In this document: positions 55,474-64,000 of the stretch, piece by piece
Position numbering within the stretch: the first letter of the stretch is position 1
Layout of the letters: the number at the start of each line of letters is the position of its first letter
NCBI GenBank assembly: GCA_029245955.1
Contig: JAQWOH010000008.1
Span: 248,001 to 312,000 of the forward strand
Length of the DNA stretch: 64,000 nucleotides
DNA from: Fuerstiella sp.
GTDB lineage: Bacteria; Planctomycetota; Planctomycetia; Planctomycetales; Planctomycetaceae
Direction of reading: 5' to 3'
Position numbers and translations under genes: made by a program
Notes under the pieces: model-generated
Database searches by the model: none
Told to the model about the DNA's origin: nothing
What the model saw: only the letters and a program-made list of their open reading frames with translations

Positions 55474-57404
55474 CAGTACGTTTCTCAATGACGCTGTTCC
55501 TGCTGGACTTCTGTCCGACGCTGCAGGCCGCAGACCGTCCCAATGTCGTCTTCATTCTGGCCGATGATCTTGGTTGGAGTGACACGACGTTGTATGGCAC
55601 CACGAAGTTGTATCAAACGTCCAACATCGAACGACTGGCCAGCCGCGGCATGACATTTTCCCGGGCGTATGCCGCCAGCCCGTTGTGTTCGCCAACACGG
55701 TCCAGCATTCTGACGGGACTGAGTCCGGCCAGAACCGGAATCACCACGCCAAACTGCCACCTGCCGCAGGTTGTGCTGCAGGCGACTCCCGGAGTCAAAG
55801 GCGCCGCTAACGTCAAAGCCGCTCCGGTGAATTCCGTGTCGCGGTTAAACACCGATTACTACACGCTGGCCAAAGCGCTCAGGGATGCCGGTTACGCAAC
55901 AGGACATTTTGGCAAGTGGCATTTGGGGCACGAACCGTATTCGCCACTTGAGCATGGGTTTGACACTGACATCCCGCACTGGTCCGGACCGGGGCCAGCC
56001 GGAAGCTATGTCGCGCCGTGGAAGTTTCCCGACTTCGACCCCGACATTCCGAACGAACACATCGAAGACCGCATGGCAAAGGAAGCAGTTTCGTTTATCG
56101 AATCACACAAAGACAAACAGTTCTTCCTGAACTACTGGATGTTCAGTGTCCACGCTCCGTTTGATGGCAAACAAGCACTGATCGAAAAGTACCGAGCGAA
56201 AACAGCCCCCGAAGCTGTACAGCGCAGTCCGACGTACGCAGCCATGATTGAAAGCATGGACGATGCCGTGGGCACACTGTTAGACACACTGGACCGGCTG
56301 GGCATCGCCCAGGACACAATCATCGTATTTGCCTCTGACAACGGCGGGAATATGTACAATGAAGTGGACGGCACAACGCCCACCAGTAATCATCCGCTGC
56401 GAGGAGGCAAAGCCACGATGTATGAAGGCGGCGTTCGCGGACCGTGTTCGATTGTCTGGCCGGGGACCGTACCAGGTGGCAGTCGCAGCAACGAGATCAT
56501 CCAGAGCTGTGACTTCTATCCGACACTGCTGGAGATTCTGAACATCGAGCCACAACCCGGACAGCAATTCGACGGCGTCAGCATCGTTCCGGCGCTGATG
56601 AATGAACGTCTGAAACGCGACGGCATTTTCACTTATTTCCCGCATGCCGCACGGGTTCCTGACTGGTTGCCGCCTGCCGTCAGTGTCCATCGCGGCGAGT
56701 GGAAACTCATCCGTATCTTCCACGGTGGCAACGATGGTGCCCATCGCTGGAAACTGTACAACCTGAAAAACGACATCAACGAACATAACGACCTGGCCCG
56801 AACAGAGCCGGAACGAGTGAAGGAACTGGATGCTTTGATTGAACGGTTTCTCGTCGAAACCGATGCGGTGGTGCCGGTCCCCAACCCTGATTTCGACCCG
56901 TCAACGTACCGTCCGGAAGATGAAGGAAAGTCTCAGCGGGGTAGTCCGAACAAACGAAAAGCACCTCGTGTGCCGCCTGTCGCGGGATGGCGTCGTGGCA
57001 ATGACTGCGAGCTGTCAGTTAAGGACGGTGCGTTAGTGATCGACAGCGACGGCCGGGATCCTCACCTCAGCTTTCGCCTTCCGAAACCTTTGCCTGCGAC
57101 CAAACTGAAGTTACACATCACACTGTCATCAACGGCGTCGGGACGGGGACAGGTGTTCTGGCAGGAACAGGGCGTCAATCCCGCATTCATCCGAGACCGC
57201 AGTACGGTTTTCGACATCAAACATGACGGCGAATCACATGACTACGTCGTCACACTTAATCCGCAGCATCCGGTCCTGTCCATCCGTCTGGACCCGGCGC
57301 AAAGCCGGGGCAAGATTCGAGTGGCAGCCATGAGCCTGACTGACGATGACGACAGGAGGCAGTTTTCATGGAGTTTTCGAAAAACATCCGCGAAACACCC
57401 ATGA
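55455..57404 (+). CDS. Secreted sulfatase (CSPTR) with C-terminal beta domain
   Basis: The ATG at 55455 lies inside the end of the previous gene and gives a leader ending CPTLQAA; the in-frame ATG at 55488 would shorten the leader. Motifs: [15 protein letters not shown] (residues 34-48), formylglycine site C78 in [29 protein letters not shown] and [16 protein letters not shown]. From about residue 515 a C-terminal domain ([35 protein letters not shown]) is similar in plan to the one in the preceding sulfatase. Length 649 residues. It converges on the sulfatase ending at 57432, only 27 bases away. Confidence 0.92.
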   Translation: MAVWKITVRFSMTLFLLDFCPTLQAADRPNVVFILADDLGWSDTTLYGTTKLYQTSNIERLASRGMTFSRAYAASPLCSPTRSSILTGLSPARTGITTPNCHLPQVVLQATPGVKGAANVKAAPVNSVSRLNTDYYTLAKALRDAGYATGHFGKWHLGHEPYSPLEHGFDTDIPHWSGPGPAGSYVAPWKFPDFDPDIPNEHIEDRMAKEAVSFIESHKDKQFFLNYWMFSVHAPFDGKQALIEKYRAKTAPEAVQRSPTYAAMIESMDDAVGTLLDTLDRLGIAQDTIIVFASDNGGNMYNEVDGTTPTSNHPLRGGKATMYEGGVRGPCSIVWPGTVPGGSRSNEIIQSCDFYPTLLEILNIEPQPGQQFDGVSIVPALMNERLKRDGIFTYFPHAARVPDWLPPAVSVHRGEWKLIRIFHGGNDGAHRWKLYNLKNDINEHNDLARTEPERVKELDALIERFLVETDAVVPVPNPDFDPSTYRPEDEGKSQRGSPNKRKAPRVPPVAGWRRGNDCELSVKDGALVIDSDGRDPHLSFRLPKPLPATKLKLHITLSSTASGRGQVFWQEQGVNPAFIRDRSTVFDIKHDGESHDYVVTLNPQHPVLSIRLDPAQSRGKIRVAAMSLTDDDDRRQFSWSFRKTSAKHP

Positions 57405-57431
57405 CCGGAATTTTTTTTTCACAGCCGAGGT

Positions 57432-58802
57432 TCACCGTTTGTTCAATTGATTGTCGGCCGGTTCAACCGACGCCTCGTGCTTTGCTTTGACTTCACGAAT
57501 CGCAGCTATGATTTCCGGGTAATCCTTTGCAATATCATATTCTTCACTGGGATCATGGCCCAGATGGTACAACAGCGGCGGGTCATGAATCTCCGCCTGC
57601 CGCTGACCGGTATACGACGTCTTCGTTTTGAAGTGCGCTTTGTACATGCCGGATCGAACGGCATAGCACTCTTCGCCGTGATAGTAGAACATCTCGTTCC
57701 GGGGCCCCGCTTTACCGTCAAACAGCACTGGCGAAAGATCGTATCCGTCAAGAACTCGATCGCCGGGCTTTGTGGCACCGGTGATGGACGCGATCGTCGG
57801 CAACAGATCCAGCGTGCTGCCCTGATCCATCACAACGCCCGGCTTGATCTTTCCCGGCCACCAGAAAATCGTGGGTTCCCGCATGCCACCTTCCCATGTG
57901 GATCCCTTTCCATCGCGCAACAGTCCGGCAGAACCTCCCTGCTGCCGGAAGGAATTCCACGGTCCGTTATCGGATGTAAAGACGACCAGCGTGTTGTCAG
58001 CAACACCCTGTTCTTTCAACGCGGAAAGGACCTGACCAACAGACCAGTCGATTTCTTCAATCACATCACCATACAGACCTCGTCGACTGACATCGGTGAA
58101 GTCTTTGGAAACAAACAACGGTACGTGAGGCAGATTGTGAGCCAGATAGATAAAGAACGGCTTGTCCTTCTGCTGCGTAATCAGCTTGACCGCTTCATCT
58201 GTGAAGCGTTTCGTGATCGTGTGCTGATCCGCTGGACGTTCAACGATATCTTCGCCACGCATCAGCGGCACGTTGAAATAATCGGTCTTCGGATCATTAA
58301 ACCTTGCTTTGCCTCTGGGAGCTTCTTTGACGGCATCCATATCGTTGGAATAAGGAATGCCGAAGTAACTGTCATAGCCGTGACTGGTGGGCAGAAACTG
58401 CGGCAGGTGACCAAGATGCCATTTCCCAATCGCGTGCGTTGCATAGCCGTGCTGGTGCAGCATACTTCCGATCGTGGTCTCGCCGGCAGGCAGACCACCT
58501 TTGGAATCCGGGAACAGAACTCGCCGAGTGCTGGAGCACATGCCGTTGCGAATCGGGTAACGTCCGGTCTGCAGGGCCGCTCGGCTGGGGGTACAGACAC
58601 AGGCGGCCACGTAGAACTCCGTCCACCTCTGCCCTTCGGTGGCCATACGGTCGAGATTCGGTGTCGCGATCGACGGATGCCCGAAACAGCCAAGATCTCC
58701 ATAACCAAGATCATCGCAGAAAATGACCACGACGTTCGGTGACTGGGCGTCGGCTGTGGTGCAGCAGAGCAGCAACAGCGCGGGCAGACAGTATCGCAGC
58801 AT
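57432..58802 (-). CDS. Secreted arylsulfatase-like sulfatase (CTPSR)
   Basis: Signal peptide residues 1-19 (ending TTADAQ). Motifs: IFCDDLGYGDLGCFG (residues 27-41), formylglycine site C70 in CTPSRAALQTGRYPIR, AIGKWHLGHLPQFLPT, GIPYSNDM, and VFTSDNGPWNSF. It is the paralogue of the sulfatase at 1125-2606: both share GKWHLGHLP, LPT and GIPYSNDM, and VLFP upstream of these, but this copy keeps a normal formylglycine motif. Length 456 residues, complete. It is 164 bases downstream of the sulfatase ending at 58967 on the same strand. Confidence 0.92.
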   Translation of the reverse strand: MLRYCLPALLLLCCTTADAQSPNVVVIFCDDLGYGDLGCFGHPSIATPNLDRMATEGQRWTEFYVAACVCTPSRAALQTGRYPIRNGMCSSTRRVLFPDSKGGLPAGETTIGSMLHQHGYATHAIGKWHLGHLPQFLPTSHGYDSYFGIPYSNDMDAVKEAPRGKARFNDPKTDYFNVPLMRGEDIVERPADQHTITKRFTDEAVKLITQQKDKPFFIYLAHNLPHVPLFVSKDFTDVSRRGLYGDVIEEIDWSVGQVLSALKEQGVADNTLVVFTSDNGPWNSFRQQGGSAGLLRDGKGSTWEGGMREPTIFWWPGKIKPGVVMDQGSTLDLLPTIASITGATKPGDRVLDGYDLSPVLFDGKAGPRNEMFYYHGEECYAVRSGMYKAHFKTKTSYTGQRQAEIHDPPLLYHLGHDPSEEYDIAKDYPEIIAAIREVKAKHEASVEPADNQLNKR

Positions 58803-58966
58803 CAGATCAACCTTATGAGGAAACAGACGATTGGATCACTTCATCAGCCAGAAATCATGGCAACATGCAGGCAGACTTCAAGGCTGAACACGGTCGAGCC
58901 AGTGCTGATCGCTGCATCGTTCGCACGTCAGACATATGTTGTCCTCATAGCATCGGCCGGATCAAT

Positions 58967-60379
58967 TTACTTCCGCCGGCTCACTTCCGAGGCACGAGCA
59001 GCATCGTATGCGGGATTAACTGTTGGCATTTGTGCTTCCACAGACATGCGCCAACGCTGCAGTTCTGCATGCAGAGCTCTGGCCCTGTCCGGCTCCTGAG
59101 CGGCCAGATCGACTTCTTCCCCCTGGTCGCGGGCAAGGTCGTACAGGCGAAGACTGTTGTCTTCGTGAAATTCGATCAGGCGATACTCGCCGGAACGCAG
59201 TGCGCTGTATGGTCCGTCACCACCGGCATGATAGTGTGGATAGTGCCAGTACAGACTGCGTTCAAATTCTGTCGACGGTTTACGCAGCACCGGTGACAGA
59301 CTGCGTCCGTCAACCGAGCGATTATGATCGGCGTTTCCAGCCGCACCGACGATATCAAGAAATGTCGGATAGTAATCGATCGTCATGATTGGGGTGCGAC
59401 ACGTCGTTCCGGGTTTCGTCACACCGGGCCAGCGAATAATTGTGGGCACGCGAACACCGCCTTCGTATGCCGATCCTTTTCCGCGTCGCAGCGGCAGGTT
59501 TTCGGTGAACCCGTCGTGCCTGCCATAACGCTGCGTTAAGCCGCCGTTGTCTGATGTAAAGACAATGACGGTGTTGTCCGTAAGATCATTGTCCTTCAGA
59601 TGTCGCAGAACTCGACCGACACTCAGATCCAGGCTGGCCACCATCGCGGCATAGGTGGGGTTATTGTGTGTTGCGTTCGGCTGCAGTTTCTGCCGAAAGT
59701 AGTCAACCAGATCAGCACGTCCCTGAATCGGGGTATGCGGCACGTGGTAAGCGAAGTACAGAAAGAAAGGATCGTCTTTCGATTCGTTGACAAAGTCGCA
59801 GGCCTTGTCCGTCAGCCAATCGGTTGCATAGTTCGTGCCAGCTCGTGACGTCGTCCCTTTCTTCAGGAAGTAACCGCGCGTCCCGGCGGGTTTTTCGATC
59901 GAAACATCGAAACCCTGGCTGAGAGGATCCGTTCCGGCCGTGTCGTCACCTTTGCCTTCGAGGTGCCATTTTCCCACATGAGCCGTGCGATACCCTGACT
60001 CACGCAGCGCTTCAGCAATCGTGGTGTACTTTGCGTCCAGACGCTTCGTCCAGTCAGGAACGGTCAGTCTGGCGTACGGACGGTTCTGGCCGGCAATAAA
60101 ATCCGTACAACGAAGCCTGGCGGGGTACATGCCCGTCATGATCGATGCACGAGTTGGAGAACATACCGTGCAGGCGGCATACGCATCTGTAAACATCATT
60201 CCGGAAGCTGCCAATGCGTCCAGATTTGGTGTTTCGTACAGATCACTGCCGAAACACCCCAACCCGGTCCAGCCAAGATCGTCTGCCAGAAACATCACGA
60301 TGTTTGGTTTCGTTTCGGCCAGACCATCGGCCTGTGCAGCCCACACAATTGCCAGAGCCATGAGTCTTCGAAATTGCAT
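58967..60379 (-). CDS. Secreted sulfatase (CSPTR)
   Basis: The ATG at 60379 begins the signal peptide (about residues 1-21, ending ADGLAE); the frame is open upstream to 60823 only because it lies antisense to the next gene. Motifs: FLADDLGWTGLGCFG (residues 30-44), formylglycine site C73 in CSPTRASIMTGMYPAR, HVGKWHLEGKGDDTAG and VFTSDNGGLTQRYG. Length 470 residues. Transcribed in the same direction as the sulfatase at 57432. Divergent from the dehydrogenase-type gene at 60596, with 216 bases for both promoters. Confidence 0.92.
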   Translation of the reverse strand: MQFRRLMALAIVWAAQADGLAETKPNIVMFLADDLGWTGLGCFGSDLYETPNLDALAASGMMFTDAYAACTVCSPTRASIMTGMYPARLRCTDFIAGQNRPYARLTVPDWTKRLDAKYTTIAEALRESGYRTAHVGKWHLEGKGDDTAGTDPLSQGFDVSIEKPAGTRGYFLKKGTTSRAGTNYATDWLTDKACDFVNESKDDPFFLYFAYHVPHTPIQGRADLVDYFRQKLQPNATHNNPTYAAMVASLDLSVGRVLRHLKDNDLTDNTVIVFTSDNGGLTQRYGRHDGFTENLPLRRGKGSAYEGGVRVPTIIRWPGVTKPGTTCRTPIMTIDYYPTFLDIVGAAGNADHNRSVDGRSLSPVLRKPSTEFERSLYWHYPHYHAGGDGPYSALRSGEYRLIEFHEDNSLRLYDLARDQGEEVDLAAQEPDRARALHAELQRWRMSVEAQMPTVNPAYDAARASEVSRRK

Positions 60380-60595
60380 TTGGCTTTCCTGATCGACCGC
60401 AGACATCCACGTAGATTCGTTTCCGAATAAACACTCGCAGATGGCATACCCAATGTCCATCCGGAAGCGATCGCCCGGCCAGGCAGACTCTGCCAGCCCG
60501 GAGTAACAGGGTGACTCGCGACACGCTGGCATGTCTGACGCAAAATCGACACACTGTCGGTCCCGCCCCCCCGATACAAACCACGAGGTGTATTC

Positions 60596-63500
60596 ATGCT
60601 CTCGCTGCTGATCTTCTGTTCTCTGCTGCCACAGCAATCCGACAATCTTCTGGACGCCGTCAACAGCGAACGCGGTGGTCGCCACTGGATTGATCAGAAG
60701 CCGGAACCTCCGAAATCTGCTGCAGACTCTCTGCAGTGTTTTCAGATTGAACCGGACAGCCGAATCGAACTGGTTGCGGCAGAACCACTGATCGTGGACC
60801 CGGTGTGGATTGACTTCGATCACAGGGGCCGCATGTTTGTGGTCGAATACAGCGATTACCCGATCGGTCCGGTCAAGGCAGACGGAACGGAAAACAAGGA
60901 CTCCCCGCCGTTGTCAAAGATCGTTCTGCTGGAGGACGAAAACGGTGATGGTCGCATGGACAAACGAACGGTGTTCGCGGACGAACTGATGTTCTGCCAC
61001 AGCTTCATGCCGCTGATGGGAGGCCTGCTGGCGGGAGCTCAGACAGAGATCATCTTCCTGAAAGACACGGACGGCGACAACGTGGCCGATGTGCGCGAAG
61101 TGTGGTTCGACGGCTTTACGCCCGCCCATCCGCAGATGCAGATTGGTTGTCCTCGCTGGGGCATGGACAACTGGATCTATCTGACGTACGCCCCGGGAAA
61201 CGTCCGCTGCCGTCGCCCGGGGTTCGAAACCGAACAGCCGGTGAAGATGCCGCGACAGGACATGAGGTTTGATCCGAGGACGATGAAGTTTGAGGCCATC
61301 AGCGGAATGGGCCAGTTCGGCAATACGATCGACAACGACGGCAATCGCTTCTTCTGCACCAACCGCAACCCGATTATGATGGAGATTATTCCGCAGAATG
61401 TCGCGACACGAAATCCGTTCGTATCGATCAGTAAACGTCACACGGACGTCGGGCCGTCCGGAGGAGACACGCTGGTATTTCCTCTGGTCGCCATGAAAAG
61501 TAATTATCTGTCTCATGCCGGAACTCATACTTCCGCGTGCGGAGTCACGGCCTATCGAGGAAACCTGTGGGACAGTGACTTTCAGCACAGCGTGTTTGCC
61601 TGTGAACCGATCGGACACCTGGTGACGCGATCCATTATTGAGCCGCAGAAGGGCAGCCCTGCCCTGACGGCTCGGCGAGCACGCACCAATGCGGATTTCC
61701 TGGCGTCCACTGACACGTGGTTTCGCCCGGCCAGTCTGCGCACCGGACCGAACGGTGCACTGTACCTGGCCGATATGTACCGCATGTGGGTGGAACACCC
61801 GAAGTTCCTGCCGCCGGAAATCGCCGCCAGGATCGACTGGCGTGAGGGTGAAGACAAAGGCCGCATCTGGCGCATTGTCCCCACTGAAAACGCGACACCG
61901 GCGAAAATGTTCACCGCTCCGCAGTCAGATCGTGATCTCGTCAATCTGCTGCAGGACGACAACGGCTGGAGACGTCAGATGGCGCAGCAGAGGCTGGTGG
62001 AGTCCAGCGACAGGAAGGTGTCTGCATTACTGCGTGAGATGCTCGCAGCCGGGAATTCTTCCGTGCACGGTCGCGTAAATGCCATCTGGTGTCTGCATGG
62101 TCGTGGTGAACTGGAATGCCGAGACATTACCCGAGCATTTGACATCAAAGATGCAGAACAGAGAGATCACGCGCTGCGGCTGCAGATGCAAATGTGCGAA
62201 GGGCAACCGAAACGATTGGCTATGGCTGCCGCTGCCCGGACATCCAACCCGTCCCTTCGTTTTCAAGCTGTCCTGGAATGCTCGCACAAGGATCAGGACG
62301 CGTCGAATCGTGAATGGGCAGAAGTGCTCAGTCGCGTAAGCATGCACGATCGCGGGAATTCATGGCTGCAGGATGCCTTACTGATCTCTTCTGGTGACCG
62401 CCCGCAGGAGCTGCTGAACGTAACGTCGCGGATAAGCCCTCGCAATCCGGGAAAACTTCGGTCGGCTCCGGAATTTGACGCTGGCGAATCTCAGTTCCTG
62501 TTTCGAATCGCGCAGCTGGTTGGCAAATCAGGAGGCGAAGTCGAAATCAGCAAAGCGATTCACGACGCGGAATGGGCGATTAGTGCGGCTGACTGGATGA
62601 CCGCAGCAATTCTCAAGGGGCTGGCCAGCGGCATACGATCGAACAAGAACACAGAAGCACGGGGATCGCTGGCAGCGTTTCTGAAGGATCCGCCGGAACA
62701 GGCAGCCGGCAGCTGTGCAAAGATCTCTGATCTGTTGCGGCGGCTGACCGACGTAGCGACGGATAATTCCGCAAGAACGTCAGACCGTAAAGCCGCCATC
62801 GAAATGCTGACACTGCAGTCTCGTTCTGAAGTGACTAAAGTGATTGATAAGCTGCTGGTCGCCGGTACTGCCGGCGAGCTGCAACAGAGTGCACTGGAAG
62901 TCGTTCGCCAGACGGGAGCACAGGAAACATCGCAGACAATTCTGCAGCGGTGGAATACGCTGGCACCAACCGTACGATCGACGGCCCTGACGCTGCTGAT
63001 GGCAAGACCAAATACCACAACGGAACTTCTGAACAGCATGATCAACGGCAGTGTGCCGTCGGCCTCGATTGATATCGATCAACGCATGCGACTGCTGCAG
63101 CATCGCGACCAGAGTATTCGAAAACTGGCCGTACAGATTTTTGGCGGAGTAGTTTCGGCGAACAGAAAAGCAGTTGCCGACGAATATCAGCCGGCACTCA
63201 CCATGGATGCATCAGCCGAACGCGGGGCCGCCGTCTTTGCAAAAACATGCGTAAAGTGTCACAAGATTGATGGCAAGGGACACAACGTCGGGCCGGATAT
63301 CAGCGATACCCGTCGACGGTCACGCGACGCGTTGCTATACGACATCCTTGACCCGAACCGTCGTGTCGATCCTCAGTTCAGCGACTACGTGGTCGTGACG
63401 ACTGACGGCCGAACGTTCAATGGATTACTGGTCAGCGATTCGGAGGCGCGGGTGGTGCTGCGTCAGCCGGAAGGTAAAGAGCAGATGATCGAACGGGCTG

Positions 63501-63610
63501 ACATTGAAGAAATGCAGACGACGAACAAGTCCCTGATGCCGGAAGGTGTCGAGAAGGATGTTTCCGTCCAGCAAATGGCCGATCTGCTTGAGTTCCTGAA
63601 GGCACGATAA
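60596..63610 (+). CDS. PVC-type dehydrogenase / HEAT / c-type haem protein (1004 aa)
   Basis: GAGGTG five bases before the ATG supports the start. A short leader (MLSLLIFCSLLPQQ) is followed by a beta-propeller sugar-dehydrogenase-like domain (about residues 45-400: DPVWIDFDHRGRMFVVEYSD, LLEDENGDGRMDKRTVFAD, GMDNWIYLTY, LADMYRMWVEHP), typical of the membrane-bound dehydrogenase domain of Planctomycetes and Verrucomicrobia. A helical HEAT-like region (about 430-850) follows, then a cytochrome c-type domain with CVKCH at residues 885-889 and GHNVGPDIS, ending in a beta domain (TTDGRTFNGLLVSDS). Probably oxidises an extracytoplasmic substrate, passing electrons to haem; the substrate is unknown. 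Its neighbours are sulfatases, so a sugar is plausible. Confidence 0.88.
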   Translation: MLSLLIFCSLLPQQSDNLLDAVNSERGGRHWIDQKPEPPKSAADSLQCFQIEPDSRIELVAAEPLIVDPVWIDFDHRGRMFVVEYSDYPIGPVKADGTENKDSPPLSKIVLLEDENGDGRMDKRTVFADELMFCHSFMPLMGGLLAGAQTEIIFLKDTDGDNVADVREVWFDGFTPAHPQMQIGCPRWGMDNWIYLTYAPGNVRCRRPGFETEQPVKMPRQDMRFDPRTMKFEAISGMGQFGNTIDNDGNRFFCTNRNPIMMEIIPQNVATRNPFVSISKRHTDVGPSGGDTLVFPLVAMKSNYLSHAGTHTSACGVTAYRGNLWDSDFQHSVFACEPIGHLVTRSIIEPQKGSPALTARRARTNADFLASTDTWFRPASLRTGPNGALYLADMYRMWVEHPKFLPPEIAARIDWREGEDKGRIWRIVPTENATPAKMFTAPQSDRDLVNLLQDDNGWRRQMAQQRLVESSDRKVSALLREMLAAGNSSVHGRVNAIWCLHGRGELECRDITRAFDIKDAEQRDHALRLQMQMCEGQPKRLAMAAAARTSNPSLRFQAVLECSHKDQDASNREWAEVLSRVSMHDRGNSWLQDALLISSGDRPQELLNVTSRISPRNPGKLRSAPEFDAGESQFLFRIAQLVGKSGGEVEISKAIHDAEWAISAADWMTAAILKGLASGIRSNKNTEARGSLAAFLKDPPEQAAGSCAKISDLLRRLTDVATDNSARTSDRKAAIEMLTLQSRSEVTKVIDKLLVAGTAGELQQSALEVVRQTGAQETSQTILQRWNTLAPTVRSTALTLLMARPNTTTELLNSMINGSVPSASIDIDQRMRLLQHRDQSIRKLAVQIFGGVVSANRKAVADEYQPALTMDASAERGAAVFAKTCVKCHKIDGKGHNVGPDISDTRRRSRDALLYDILDPNRRVDPQFSDYVVVTTDGRTFNGLLVSDSEARVVLRQPEGKEQMIERADIEEMQTTNKSLMPEGVEKDVSVQQMADLLEFLKAR

Positions 63611-64000
63611 GCGAGAAGTGCCCGAGGGAAGCCGCGTGCGGCGACAGGTGTATCGGGCGAACTGCTGCCGGTGAGTTAATATGGCACCGATTAACAGTGT
63701 CAGCCCCGGATTCGACACCGTCAATCAGGGTATTGACGTCCCCCGGCTCGCCAGGCAGTTCAATTGTGCGAACACCCCTTGGTCGCCGCTTACGACATCG
63801 AGCTGCCAGCCCATTTTTCGAGCAACTCAGAGGCGCACGCGCGCAGCGGCAGCAGGCGTGGGCCGCTGAAATGAGTTTCTTGTCATTGTTACAAAGTCAT
63901 TTATCCAGAATTTTATCGGGTCAAACACCTTCGCCCGGGCAAACCACGGTCAATGACCCGTCAGTTTGGCGCGATGCTTGCTTTAGAAGCGTCCGGTGCA
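63611..64000. other. Intergenic stretch to window edge, nothing recognised
   Basis: About 390 bases after the dehydrogenase-type gene. The only open frame (63681-63869, plus strand) has no ribosome binding site or domain. No terminator, RNA gene or repeat is seen. Confidence 0.4.

Noticed and set aside
57411-57419. Nine-T tract as a terminator between convergent sulfatases
   Set aside because: The nearest possible stem is about 20 bases upstream within the coding sequence; no hairpin adjoins the tract.
57447-58742. 431-residue plus-strand open frame
   Set aside because: Antisense to a clear sulfatase with signal peptide and catalytic motif; no domain of its own.

Overview
The window looks like chromosomal DNA of a planctomycete, most likely order Planctomycetales. 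The basis is the protein content: seven secreted sulfatases, five intact DUF1501 proteins with Tat-like leaders, two DUF1549/DUF1553 (PSCyt) proteins, a DUF1588/DUF1585 plus DUF1552 pair, a PVC-type dehydrogenase/haem protein, a DUF6807 protein, a dockerin-type surface protein remnant and very large secreted WD40 proteins. This combination is characteristic of that phylum. Most proteins carry an export signal, so the window is mainly an inventory of the cell surface or periplasm. No tRNA, rRNA, CRISPR array, integrase or intact insertion sequence was found.

Layout. 1-4.3 kb: the 3' part of an ornithine cyclodeaminase-family gene, then a divergent sulfatase/DUF1501 pair. 5.0-5.3 kb: a small membrane protein on the minus strand. 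5.5-23.3 kb: a tightly packed five-gene plus-strand operon encoding a 21-repeat WD40 protein, a Big2/DUF1549/DUF1553 cytochrome-like protein, a PPC-domain protein with an Ala/Lys-rich coiled coil, a cytochrome-WD40 protein with 28 repeats and its own Ala-rich coiled coil, and a 35-repeat WD40 protein. A DUF1501 gene converges on its end. 25-28.5 kb: a frameshifted dockerin-type remnant, a sulfatase and a DUF6807 protein. 28.9-33.0 kb: an AsmA-like protein, an HPt protein divergent from a receiver-HATPase protein, and an HspQ/YccV-like protein. 33.3-36.7 kb: a Tricorn-like protease. 36.7-39.8 kb: a DUF1501 gene beside decayed genes (a DUF1552 fragment joined to a DUF1501 fragment, and a LolA-like pseudogene). 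40.0-46.4 kb: a plus-strand run of DUF1501, PhyH dioxygenase, DUF1588/DUF1585 and DUF1552. 46.8-51.5 kb: a minus-strand DUF1549/DUF1553-LamG and DUF1501 pair. 52.2-60.4 kb: five sulfatases. 60.6-63.6 kb: a PVC-type dehydrogenase/HEAT/haem protein.

How the parts may work together. Sulfatases remove sulfate esters, typically from sulfated polysaccharides. The cytochrome-like PSCyt proteins with DUF1501 or DUF1552 partners recur as pairs, but the function of these families is not established. The most striking unit is the 5.5-23.3 kb operon. By hand count its three WD40 proteins hold 21, 28 and 35 repeats, all multiples of seven, which fits arrays of three, four and five seven-bladed propellers. 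The only coiled coil in the 28-repeat protein sits exactly between repeats 21 and 22, and a similar coiled coil lies in the neighbouring PPC protein. I infer an extracytoplasmic scaffold carrying c-type haem; this is a hypothesis.

Limits. Family names come from recognising motifs by eye; no database search was run. Start codons were chosen from signal peptides and ribosome binding sites. Four of the frameshifts described fall in or beside short homopolymer runs and could be sequence errors.
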